From NCBI GenBank assembly GCA_965215535.1, contig OZ244063.1:1736001-1800000 (forward strand): a stretch of 64,000 bases of DNA, written 5' to 3'. A program made the position numbers and the translations under genes. Positions within the stretch are counted from its first letter, which is position 1. Every line of letters begins with the position of its first letter. The DNA is from Bin94 sp965215535 (GTDB lineage Bacteria > Gemmatimonadota > Gemmatimonadetes > Longimicrobiales > Gaopeijiaceae). The notes under the pieces were generated by a model. That model had not been told where the DNA came from. It saw only the letters and a program-made list of their open reading frames with translations, and searched no databases. Below are positions 50,546 to 58,979 of this stretch, piece after piece.

Positions 50546-51993
50546 TGCGGCCCCGCTCCGTCGAAGTAATCGATCTTTCTGATCTCGATGATCACGTCTC
50601 CGCATTTCTCAAGACAGGCGCGAAGCCTCTCCTGACGCTCCCTGAGTAGAGCGCTCTCTGTGCGGCTGCGCTCGGCGGCCTCCTCCTCGGACAGCACGGC
50701 TTCGGGGTCGGGTGCGTCGGGAACCTCCCAATCCGCCTTCCAGGCGCTGCCCCAGACGGACGGCTCCGGCGTCTTGCGGGTTTCTTCGTTGTTGGTGCGG
50801 TAAATATCCAGAGCGCCCCGCACACTGGCCTCGAGACTCCTTGCATAGTCGCGAAGATCGCGGTGGCGCCGCCTGAGATCGTCAAAGGCCGAAAGCGCAA
50901 GTTTGCGGGATTCGGCAGGGTCGGTAAAGCTCCCGGCAAGCCTTGACTGTGCTTCGTCGTGCGTCTCCTTCAGATCTTCCAGGAGCTCTGCGCACTCGTC
51001 CCTGAGGTCGCGCTCCGCCTTGCGGCGACGGCGGTCGCGGCGGCCATAGCCGGGATAGGGGTCGTCGAGGTGGAACCAGTCGGCGGCACCGAGCAGCCAC
51101 GCCAGCAATCCGATCAGCAGGAGCATGTACGAATAGAAGCCGCCCAGCCGCACGGGGTTCTCGAGGAAGAGGCAGAGTGCCTCCTGGTCGGCGTCGGCTT
51201 CGTCGGGCCCCCGCCAGCAGGAGTCGATTCCCTCGGCGGCAGACCCGGCCTCGGGGGCGAGCACGATTGCCGCGGGCTCCGGTTCGGGCGGGTAATCGAC
51301 GGCCAGAGCTTCCCGGTAATGTCCCACGAAGAGATTCCAGACCACGGCCACCAGAACAACGATGGCCAACAGCACCCACCCCATCATCTTCTGCAGCGGT
51401 TCGCGGTGGCGTGTCCTGCGCAGAAGAACGGCCGCAATCAGCCCCAGTCCCACAACATTCACAATGCTGATCAGGACCGCATAGCTGGTGCCCGCAAAGA
51501 GCCCGCCCTCGACATTGGCGCCGAAAAAGAGCCCGTTGATCAGGGTTTCCACCAGGATCAACCCCAGCAGAAATCCGATATGAAGAGCCCGGCTTTGCGG
51601 ATAGTCGGCCTCGCGCGTCAGTCCCTCTTCGCGTCGGAACTTGTTATGGTCGCCAATCGCCTGTTGTGCGGTTCGGGCAAGGGTTTCCAGCTCCGCCCGC
51701 TCCTCCTCGACGGCCTCCTTGATATCCAGACAGGCCTGCTCCACGATCTCGTCGGCGCCTGCAGCGCTGCCTGCGGGCATCCGCATCCGCTCTTCCTGGG
51801 CGACGCGGTCACGACTGTACTCTTTCAGCCGTTCGGCAAAGAGATCCTCGCAGTGGGAAACGATCTCGGTCTCGGGAATGTCGAGCCGCCGCGAATCGGA
51901 CGAGGGAAGATCCCGCTGTCCGCGCTCGCGCGCTCTCTCCTTCAACTTGAAATCTTCAACGAGCGCCTTGGCACTCGGCGGTTGCGCCATCAT
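50542..51993 (-). CDS. Polytopic membrane protein, first gene of four-gene module
   Basis: A 483-residue protein. Residues 1-130 are charged and helical, then three membrane spans follow closely (IGFLLGLILVETLINGLFF, YAVLISIVNVVGLGLIAAVL, MGWVLLAIVVLVAVVWNLFV). A loop of about 60 residues leads to a fourth span (YSYMLLLIGLLAWLLGAADW) and a basic, coiled-coil-rich C-terminal half. I do not recognise the family. The ATG at 51993 follows GGGAGATGCC; the longer frame upstream is not needed. It opens a unit in which all four genes overlap or nearly touch. Confidence 0.72.
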   Translation of the reverse strand: MMAQPPSAKALVEDFKLKERARERGQRDLPSSDSRRLDIPETEIVSHCEDLFAERLKEYSRDRVAQEERMRMPAGSAAGADEIVEQACLDIKEAVEEERAELETLARTAQQAIGDHNKFRREEGLTREADYPQSRALHIGFLLGLILVETLINGLFFGANVEGGLFAGTSYAVLISIVNVVGLGLIAAVLLRRTRHREPLQKMMGWVLLAIVVLVAVVWNLFVGHYREALAVDYPPEPEPAAIVLAPEAGSAAEGIDSCWRGPDEADADQEALCLFLENPVRLGGFYSYMLLLIGLLAWLLGAADWFHLDDPYPGYGRRDRRRRKAERDLRDECAELLEDLKETHDEAQSRLAGSFTDPAESRKLALSAFDDLRRRHRDLRDYARSLEASVRGALDIYRTNNEETRKTPEPSVWGSAWKADWEVPDAPDPEAVLSEEEAAERSRTESALLRERQERLRACLEKCGDVIIEIRKIDYFDGAGPQ

Positions 51994-52119
51994 GGCATCT
52001 CCCAAGGTGTCATCCCGGCTGTTTAGGGCCCTCAACTCTATACCCCCGCCCCTCCTTCCGCCACCCCTTCGTGTCATACGCCCCGCACGGCCCCGGCAGC
52101 GCGAGCGCCGCCCACTCCC

Positions 52120-53739
52120 TCATCGCCGCTCCGGTGGCACCCCAAAGGGATACAGCCCCCCCAGATCTACATTCTCATAGGACAGCGCATCCAGAAACGT
52201 GGTGCCCACATAGGGTTCGGGCGCCTCTACAACAACAATTGTGCGTGCATAGCCGGTTTCCTCGAAACCGCGGCGGAAGTGTACGCGTGATTTTACCACA
52301 AAAATGTCATAATTGTCGGGTTCAATGGGGCCGATTCGGAATGATTCCGGGTAGAGAACCTGTGTATAGGCCGGGGTCAGAATGACAAGGTTGTCCGTGC
52401 CGAATGACACTGCCGCAATTCGTTCGTAGCCAAACCCTTCGCCCAGGTATTCCAGCGTGCCCACAATGCGCCGGGGCGCGCCGCCCGAGGGAGTGGAGCC
52501 GCCAATTTCCATGTCGAAGGGGTCGCCCGCCTGCGCTCCGTCGGCTGCAAGTGCGTCGATTGTATGCGGCGATGTAATGGTTCCATAGAGAACCCGTCCG
52601 ATCCCCGCAGCCTCGAAGGCATTCAGAATGTGGGTGGCATCGCCGGGGCGGTCGCTGTGATCGCCCACCGCGACAGGAGTGCGGCCCTGGGCCACGGCTG
52701 CGGCCACCGTGCGCGCCGCTTCGTCGGGAAGGGGGTAGTCGCCCAGGGCAAAGTCCTCGCGCACCCGCCAGATGAAGTCGTTCATGTCGTCGGCAATCCG
52801 GTCGGCCAGCGCCTGATCGTTGTCGGTCATAACCTGAATGGTGGCGCCCACATCGGGCACATCCGACCAGGGATAGCCGTAGAATACGCTCACGTAGGCA
52901 TCGTCTTCGCGCGCCTCCCAGCGCCGTGCCCGCTCCATGATCTCCATCGAGGGCGACCGGCCGGTCCACTGAAGCACGGTTGCGGTAATAATTCCGGGCT
53001 TGCGGGTGGCCGTGGTGGGGCGATACTCTCCCCGCGCCGCCAGTCGCAGCATCCGCGCCGCCCGTTCGCCCTGGATATGGGCATCGTAGTGCGGGTAGCG
53101 CTTGGTGACGAAGGAAAAGTCGGCGTGCCGCAGGAATTCGGCGTCCTCATTGCCATGCAGATCGAAGGTGGCGGCAATCGGCACCTCGGGCCCCACCAAT
53201 TCGCGAAAGCGTCGCGCGATCTCGGCCTCGGGGCGCGGCACATCGCGAACCGCCATGGCACCGTGCAACGACAGATAGACCCCGTCAACCGGAAGTTCAA
53301 CCTCGAGCTCGGCCAGCATAATCTCCAGAAAATGCTCGAAGGTCTCGCGGGTATTCCAGCTCCTGGACGATCCGCCGAAGACGCCGACCGGCGAGGTCAG
53401 CGGTACCAGCTCGACATCGCCGTACTCGCGCGTCCGTGCGGTGAAGCCGCGCAGATAGCCACCTGCCGACAGCAGCTCCTCGCCCGAGATCGGTTCGCTC
53501 ACCCGCAGCCAGTCCGCGATTTCGGTGTCGCCCCCGGGACAGAAGGTGCAGGTCTCGTGCTGGAAGCGGGCCACGGCGAAGCGGAGCGGGTCGGCGGCCC
53601 CGGCAACGCTCTCCACCCGAACCGTGGCGCCCTCGCTCTCGTCTTCGCGATAGGAGATGGTGCAGGCGGCGAGCGCCACCGGCAGAACAGGAAGAAGAGA
53701 TCGCAGAGCGGAACGGAGGGGGAAAATCGCTGGTATCAT
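52120..53739 (-). CDS. M81 family (MlrC-like) metallopeptidase lipoprotein
   Basis: A 539-residue exported protein. The signal ends in a lipobox (LPVALAAC). The M81/DUF1485 domain shows FAVARFQHETCTFCPGG, VYLSLHGAMAVRDVPRPE, ATFDLHGNEDAEFLRHAD and VTKRYPHYDAH, where the Asp-His pairs match the zinc site of microcystinase MlrC. The C-terminal MlrC domain (VGDHSDRPGDATHILNAFEA, IGGSTPSGGAPRRI) is complete. MlrC itself cleaves linearised microcystin; most relatives have unknown substrates. It stands alone, divergent from the symporter gene. Confidence 0.88.
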   Translation of the reverse strand: MIPAIFPLRSALRSLLPVLPVALAACTISYREDESEGATVRVESVAGAADPLRFAVARFQHETCTFCPGGDTEIADWLRVSEPISGEELLSAGGYLRGFTARTREYGDVELVPLTSPVGVFGGSSRSWNTRETFEHFLEIMLAELEVELPVDGVYLSLHGAMAVRDVPRPEAEIARRFRELVGPEVPIAATFDLHGNEDAEFLRHADFSFVTKRYPHYDAHIQGERAARMLRLAARGEYRPTTATRKPGIITATVLQWTGRSPSMEIMERARRWEAREDDAYVSVFYGYPWSDVPDVGATIQVMTDNDQALADRIADDMNDFIWRVREDFALGDYPLPDEAARTVAAAVAQGRTPVAVGDHSDRPGDATHILNAFEAAGIGRVLYGTITSPHTIDALAADGAQAGDPFDMEIGGSTPSGGAPRRIVGTLEYLGEGFGYERIAAVSFGTDNLVILTPAYTQVLYPESFRIGPIEPDNYDIFVVKSRVHFRRGFEETGYARTIVVVEAPEPYVGTTFLDALSYENVDLGGLYPFGVPPERR

Positions 53740-54050
53740 CGGAATTGGTCCGGAAAAGAGGCGGCATCGGGGAGGGGTGGCGCGGCCGGAGCCGCACCCG
53801 GAACCCCGGAGGTGAGAGTAGCGATCCGCAGGGAAAGATCAACTGGCAAGTGGGATTCGGGAGGTTTCTGCCGAGCCGGATCGCTCCCTCGGCTCCAAGC
53901 TGTTCCAATACGCAACCTTGACGAATAGTCCCCCTCCCCTCTACATTGCCGGTGCGGGCATGATCCCTCCGGCCCCGACCGCAGCGGATGCCGGACGGCT
54001 GAACGTCCCCGCTTTCCAATCTCCTGCTCCTCGCTTCTGGAAAACGCACC
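53740..54050. promoter_or_regulatory. Divergent intergenic region, M81 peptidase and symporter
   Basis: About 310 bases between two divergent genes. No open frame here looks coding. Promoters for both genes should lie here, but I could not place hexamers with confidence. Confidence 0.3.
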
Positions 54051-55310
54051 ATGAACTACGTCGCCGACCTTCCCTGGTACCGCCGCCTTCACTGGCAGGT
54101 TCTGATCGCAATGCTCCTGGGGATCGGCATCGGCCTGAGCCCCGGCGGCGCCTTCGTCACCGAGAGCGTCGGCTGGGTGGGCGGCCTCTTCATGCGCCTC
54201 CTGCGGATGGTGATCGTGCCGCTGGTCATCACCTCCATCATCTCGGGGGTGGCCTCGGCCGGCAGCGGACGCACCGTGGGCCGGATGTTCGGCAAGACGC
54301 TCGGCTACTACATGGCGTCGAGCCTGCTGGCCGCCCTCACCGGCCTCCTCCTCTTCAATCTCATCAATCCGGGACGGGGATACCCGGTGACCGACACCGG
54401 AGCGGCGCCACCCGAGCTGGACACGCCGGAATCGTTCGTCGCCCTCCTCGACACCATCGTTCCCACGAACTTCTTCGCGGCGGCATCGGCAGGCGAAATG
54501 CTGATGGTCATCTTTTTCTGCATCGTCTTCGGGGCGTCCGTGACGACTCTGCCCGAAGCTGCGCGCTCAAAGATCACCGGGATGATCGATGCACTCTTCC
54601 AGGCGATGATGGCGCTGACGACGGGAATCATCAAACTGCTCCCGATCGGGGTCTTCGGACTGATGATCACCATGGTCACCGAGACGGGGCTGATGGCTTT
54701 CGGCAATCTGGCGCAGTACGCAGTGGCGCTGGGTTCGGGGCTCACCATTCACTTCTTCATTACCCTGCCCCTTTTGCTCTACCTCTGGGCGCGCGTCTCT
54801 CCCTGGAAGCATGCCATGAACATGCGCGAACCGCTCCTGGTAGCCTTCTCGACCGCATCTTCCGCCGCCACTCTGCCGGTGACGCTAAAAACGGTCAGGG
54901 AGAAGGTCGGCGTATCCGACCGCGTTTCATCATTCACGCTGCCCATGGGTGCCACCGTCAACATGGATGGCACGGCGGTGATGGAGTGCGTGGGAGCACT
55001 CTTCATTGCGCAGGCGCTGGGCGCGGATATCGGCTTTGCCACCCAGGTGGTGGTGGTTCTGACGGCGCTCCTGGCTTCGATCGGAGCCGCGGCGGTTCCA
55101 TCGGCGGGGCTGGTGGTGATCTTCATCATCCTGAACGCAATCGGACTTGGCGACAATCCGCAGGCCATGCTGATCGTGGCCGCCATGCTCTCGATCGACC
55201 GACCGCTGGACATGGCGCGCACCGCCGTCAACGTGTACAGCGATTCGTGCGCAGCGGCTGTGGTGGCGCGCATGGAGGGCGAAAAGGCGATCAACGAAAC
55301 CATCCGGTAG
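54051..55310 (+). CDS. Dicarboxylate/amino acid:cation symporter (DAACS family)
   Basis: A 419-residue inner-membrane transporter of the SLC1/GltP type. MRLLRMVIVPLVITSIISGV is the conserved region after the first spans. FTLPMGATVNMDGTAVMECV carries the substrate- and cation-binding NMDGT motif, and AAVPSAGLVVIFIILNAIG with the later SIDRPLDMARTAVNVYSDSC are the hairpin 2 and helix 8 landmarks. It takes up glutamate, aspartate or C4-dicarboxylates with sodium or protons; the residues seen do not decide which. Confidence 0.93.
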   Translation: MNYVADLPWYRRLHWQVLIAMLLGIGIGLSPGGAFVTESVGWVGGLFMRLLRMVIVPLVITSIISGVASAGSGRTVGRMFGKTLGYYMASSLLAALTGLLLFNLINPGRGYPVTDTGAAPPELDTPESFVALLDTIVPTNFFAAASAGEMLMVIFFCIVFGASVTTLPEAARSKITGMIDALFQAMMALTTGIIKLLPIGVFGLMITMVTETGLMAFGNLAQYAVALGSGLTIHFFITLPLLLYLWARVSPWKHAMNMREPLLVAFSTASSAATLPVTLKTVREKVGVSDRVSSFTLPMGATVNMDGTAVMECVGALFIAQALGADIGFATQVVVVLTALLASIGAAAVPSAGLVVIFIILNAIGLGDNPQAMLIVAAMLSIDRPLDMARTAVNVYSDSCAAAVVARMEGEKAINETIR

Positions 55311-55654
55311 CGTTGCAGGGGTTCCGAAGACGGGACCACACGCTTTATCGGCCCGGCGAGGATTTCGAGACGCTGTTCAACCGCCAGGGGTTCACACTGC
55401 GCGTGTGTGGTGTGCTCGCGAGTTTGTGCATGCCGATGTCATGGGCGCGACTCTTGTGCCTGATGCTTGTGCCTGATAGCGGTCGTGTACGGCGCTGTAC
55501 GGGGCGACCAAGATCCGGCCGCCCGTTGGAACTCAACGACTACGCCGACGAAGAGTGGCCGGATCGCCTGGATAACGGGACCTGCTGACCGCCCCCCCCC
55601 CGGAGCGGGAAAATGTGGGAAGGCACGACTCAGTGCGTTCCCGACCCGAGAGAA
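55311..55654. other. Intergenic stretch with a ten-base poly-C run
   Basis: About 340 bases between the convergent symporter and propeller genes. It holds a C10 run at 55592-55601. A short frame contains RPGEDFETLFNRQGF, which looks protein-like but is too short to identify. No gene or RNA is called. Confidence 0.4.
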
Positions 55655-56791
55655 TCACCGGGTGTGAAGAAGTGTAAAGAAGGCGGAATTCACTCTGGAA
55701 ATATCGTACCAATCCAGGCCGCGCCGCGGCACTCCTATCGTGTCCCCAGACCCAGACCAACGGTCTACCAAGGCAACCATGATCGAACCTCTGATGTCTA
55801 GCCCTGCCAGTTCATCGCGGATGCGCACCGTTCCAACGTAGCTGGTGCCGTCGTAGAGGTCGATGTTCGAGGAGTCGGATGTCATTCCTGTCCCAACCCA
55901 AAGCCTTCCGCCAGCGTCGTAGGCGCGGGCCGATTCACTAAGAGCCGGAAACAGTTTGGGGGTGTTTCGGTACTCGTCGATGTGATCCGCAAGGGCAGGT
56001 CCGAGAAACCGCATTGCACGGCGCCGACTGGCGATTTCGCGTTTACTGGGGTATTCCTCCCGATAGGTCGGCATTTCCTCTACAAACACCCTTCCGTCGC
56101 CCTTCGGATCGGGGAGGTGAACGATAGAGCCGCGGCAGTAGAAATAGTGCAGCGAGCCGTTCGAATGAACCGCTCCGGGACGCACCGCACCATTGATCCT
56201 TTCGCACGGCTCAACGCCTTGGATGGTCTCGGCGGGGTGTTCCCATACGATCTGCTGGGTAGCAAGGTCGAACTCAACCGTTGCGAAAGACAATTCTCCT
56301 GTCGGGCTCACTGCCGTCAACCAGAGCCGGTCACCACCCTCGGCACTCGCGTGAAAGGCCGTCGGTCCTCCGGCGAAGATCCCGGGTGCGGGGAGACTCA
56401 GGTCGGCGATGTGCGCGCCATCGACCCGAAACACGGACAGGCGGCGATGGACGGAATTCCATGCACCAATCTGTTCACTCCCCATGCCGACCAAGTTTCT
56501 TGGACCTCCTTCGGGGAACTCGCCGGGGCCTTCGCCCTCACGACCCCAAACGACGACCTTGACACCTTGAGGTTTGTAGCAAGCCACATTGCTCTCGTAG
56601 GAATCGACCACACACGCGAGCGTATCTGAGACGAGCGTGATCTCGTCGCGTTCGCTCAGGTGCACCGGATGCTGTGCGACCGGCGTCAAAGCGTGCGCTT
56701 CAACGGGAGGTCGCATGGCTGTCGAATCACACGCATTCGCTCCCATGGCAGCGATCATCACCAGCGCACGCAACGGGGTGCGCAACTTCAC
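55655..56791 (-). CDS. Exported beta-propeller-like protein, possible lipoprotein
   Basis: A 378-residue protein of the 6-bladed-propeller-like type. The GTG at 56791 gives a short hydrophobic signal (LRALVMIAAMGANAC) with a weak lipobox. Repeat-like blocks follow: VVWGREGEGPGEFPEG, AWNSVHRRLSVFRVDG, LWLTAVSPTGELSFATVE, RAYDAGGRLWVGTGM. Such proteins are numerous in some heterotrophic phyla and have no assigned function. Start choice is uncertain, since the frame stays open to 56944 and no strong ribosome binding site is visible. It is on the same strand as the hydroxylase operon but 79 bases away. Confidence 0.65.
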   Translation of the reverse strand: MKLRTPLRALVMIAAMGANACDSTAMRPPVEAHALTPVAQHPVHLSERDEITLVSDTLACVVDSYESNVACYKPQGVKVVVWGREGEGPGEFPEGGPRNLVGMGSEQIGAWNSVHRRLSVFRVDGAHIADLSLPAPGIFAGGPTAFHASAEGGDRLWLTAVSPTGELSFATVEFDLATQQIVWEHPAETIQGVEPCERINGAVRPGAVHSNGSLHYFYCRGSIVHLPDPKGDGRVFVEEMPTYREEYPSKREIASRRRAMRFLGPALADHIDEYRNTPKLFPALSESARAYDAGGRLWVGTGMTSDSSNIDLYDGTSYVGTVRIRDELAGLDIRGSIMVALVDRWSGSGDTIGVPRRGLDWYDISRVNSAFFTLLHTR

Positions 56792-56870
56792 GATCCGCGC
56801 GTCACAATTATCCGGCGGGGCATCAATTTTGATAGAACTCTCCCCGCGAATCACCCCTCTTCGCCCTTCT

Positions 56871-57860
56871 TCACCCGGCCAGCTCACACAACGCCCGCCG
56901 CACCTGTACCGGCACCATCGCGCGCCGCCACTTTGCATCGACAATCATATTCTCCAGAGGCCGACACTGGGCGTGTGCCCGCTCGGCCAGCGCATCAATC
57001 ACGCGGTCGTCCAGCCTCTTCCCCAGCGCAATCGCATCCCAACCCGAAAGCACCCGCGGCCGCGCGCCCAGCGCCGACACAACGCCCCGGATCTCTCCGA
57101 CCACACCCGATTCGTCCAGATCACACGCCACCGCAACCGAAAGCAGCGGAAAGTCGATCGAGTTCCGCTGTCGCAACTTCCGGTAGACGCTACGTCGCTG
57201 CGGTCCCGCAAGGGGAACCCGGATCTCAATCAGGATTTCGTCCCGGGCGCGGCGGGTATTGTGAATGCCATCGGTCACAAAGAAATCGTCTGCCGCAATC
57301 AAGCGCACTCCCCCCGGCCCCGCCAGAAGAAAGGTAGCCCCGAGCGCGATCAGCACAGGGGGCGTGTCTGCCGAATGCGCCGCCACACACTTTCGGCCAA
57401 CGCCGGTGACATGGCAGATGCTGCCATCCTTCTTGAGGCAGTAGCCAAGCGCACTCCGCCAGAACTCGGTCTGATTGTAATAAGTGCAGCGGGTATCGAG
57501 GCAGACATTGCCGCCAATTGTTCCCATATTGCGCAATTGGGGTCCTGCAACGAGCCCGGCGGCGGCGGCAAGGGCGAAACAGTGTTCCTGTACAAGTCTG
57601 TGCGCAGCCACATCGGCCAGACTTTCGAGCGCGCCAATGCGAAGAAATGTACCCTCGGCGCCCAATCCGATTCCCCGAAGCGCAACGATCCGGTTGAGCG
57701 AAACCAGATGTCCGGGCGTGAAGAGGCGATGCTTCATATTCGGCATAAGATCGGTGCCGCCCGCAATGGGCATGGCATCTTCGCCGGATTCGCACAGCAG
57801 GGCAATGGCCTCGTCAACCGTATCGGGACGGTGATAGCGGAAGGGGTGAAGACGAAGCAC
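56871..57860 (-). CDS. Mo-hydroxylase FAD subunit with [4Fe-4S]-type insert, HcrB-like
   Basis: A 329-residue FAD subunit. PIAGGTDLMPNMKHRL and RNMGTIGGNVCLDTRC are the FAD-binding motifs. Cysteines C120, C125, C141, C149 and C158 lie in an insert (CTYYNQTEFW, GYCLKKDGSICH, GRKCVAAHSADTPP) of the kind that binds an additional [4Fe-4S] cluster in 4-hydroxybenzoyl-CoA reductase. In that enzyme the cluster lets low-potential electrons enter for reductive dehydroxylation. Whether this copy runs reductively or oxidatively cannot be told. It is the last gene of the third Mo-hydroxylase operon. Confidence 0.88.
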   Translation of the reverse strand: MLRLHPFRYHRPDTVDEAIALLCESGEDAMPIAGGTDLMPNMKHRLFTPGHLVSLNRIVALRGIGLGAEGTFLRIGALESLADVAAHRLVQEHCFALAAAAGLVAGPQLRNMGTIGGNVCLDTRCTYYNQTEFWRSALGYCLKKDGSICHVTGVGRKCVAAHSADTPPVLIALGATFLLAGPGGVRLIAADDFFVTDGIHNTRRARDEILIEIRVPLAGPQRRSVYRKLRQRNSIDFPLLSVAVACDLDESGVVGEIRGVVSALGARPRVLSGWDAIALGKRLDDRVIDALAERAHAQCRPLENMIVDAKWRRAMVPVQVRRALCELAG

Positions 57861-57866
57861 GACGGT

Positions 57867-58979
57867 TCACCTCAACGAGGCCAAAGGCAGAGACCCGCGA
57901 ACCCCGCGCAGCGGCGCCTGTCCCGACGACGCAAACTCCGCCCGGGGATCTTCCTGCGCCTCGGGCACCAGCGGCCGCGCAACCATAATTCCATCCTGCC
58001 CCCCAATGTGCGCAATTCGTTCGGCAAGCGATTCCGGGCTGATCTGTACATGCGAACCGACCAGAGGGGCATGCATAAGGCGCAAAACCCCATCCCGCCA
58101 AACCGCAATTCCTGTATGCGCAACATCAAGACCATCGACAGTGCTGGTGGCCGCAATGATGTCGCCTTCGCGAATGCCGGCGCCCGCCTCGGCGATCGCT
58201 GCCGCGGGAAGGTAGTACCGAACGCCCTCGCTCAGACGCGCCTCCACCGCCGCAACTGCGCTTCGCACGGCGGGATCGGAAAGCTGGCGGTAGGCATCGG
58301 AGTGGGTGGACATGAAGTCGATCCGCGACGAATCGGGCACCCCGCCCAGATCGCGCGCAAGTGGGCGCACCCGTCCCCGCGCCGCATTGTCGTCGATCCA
58401 CTCGCTGAAGTAGTGAAGACGGCTCCCATACCCTCCGGGGCGGCCGCCCCGATAGCGAATGGCAGACAGCTCGCGCCGGTAGGCGGCCGCAAAGAGAGCC
58501 GGATCGTCGGTCAGAGCCGGGTCCGCGCTCCACGCCAGCCGCGCCATCGCCAATACATTTTCGACAAAGGTGACGCAGTCGAGCGCCTCGAGATTGATGA
58601 CCAGCCGCTCGGGACCGGGAAGCTCCAGGGTGTGGGGTTCGTAGGGGGTGCCGACCAGACGCTCGCCGATTGCACCGATGAGGTGGCCGAAGGAGGGGTT
58701 GGCGGCGCGGCGGTGGCCGATGGCCCACGCCACCTCTGTGCGGGCAATCTCCCAGTCGCGATCTGTCCCCTGGGCGGGGCGGAACTGGGCCCGGGCCCGG
58801 GACGAAAACGCCGCAGTCTGCACGATGGCCAGCACCGCAACGATCAGCGCAACCCTTCCTCCACCCCCTCTCCAACGACCCTGGCCCAAGGCGCGGCCTC
58901 CCCATCGGCCAATTCCCGCCCGCATCCCGCACTTTCTGCCGGGTGTGCGCCGAACGCGGCGAAGCCCCCAGCCCTTCAC
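57867..58979 (-). CDS. DUF1460 amidase-like exported protein
   Basis: A 370-residue protein of the DUF1460 (NlpC/P60-like) family. After a basic N-terminus comes a signal or anchor (VALIVAVLAIVQTAAF). The catalytic Cys lies in EALDCVTFVENVLAMARLA and the His in DGLDVAHTGIAVWRDG. Family members cleave cell-wall peptides or amides. GTG 58979 overlaps the preceding stop and follows GGGGAGGG; ATG 58925 is an alternative with a shorter lead. Its position inside a Mo-hydroxylase operon is unusual, with six bases to the FAD subunit gene. Confidence 0.82.
   Translation of the reverse strand: MKGWGLRRVRRTPGRKCGMRAGIGRWGGRALGQGRWRGGGGRVALIVAVLAIVQTAAFSSRARAQFRPAQGTDRDWEIARTEVAWAIGHRRAANPSFGHLIGAIGERLVGTPYEPHTLELPGPERLVINLEALDCVTFVENVLAMARLAWSADPALTDDPALFAAAYRRELSAIRYRGGRPGGYGSRLHYFSEWIDDNAARGRVRPLARDLGGVPDSSRIDFMSTHSDAYRQLSDPAVRSAVAAVEARLSEGVRYYLPAAAIAEAGAGIREGDIIAATSTVDGLDVAHTGIAVWRDGVLRLMHAPLVGSHVQISPESLAERIAHIGGQDGIMVARPLVPEAQEDPRAEFASSGQAPLRGVRGSLPLASLR

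Noticed and set aside
47016..51993. A standard Zorya defence system
   Set aside because: No OmpA-like domain is visible in the ZorB-like protein, and no ZorC, ZorD helicase or ZorE nuclease lies nearby.
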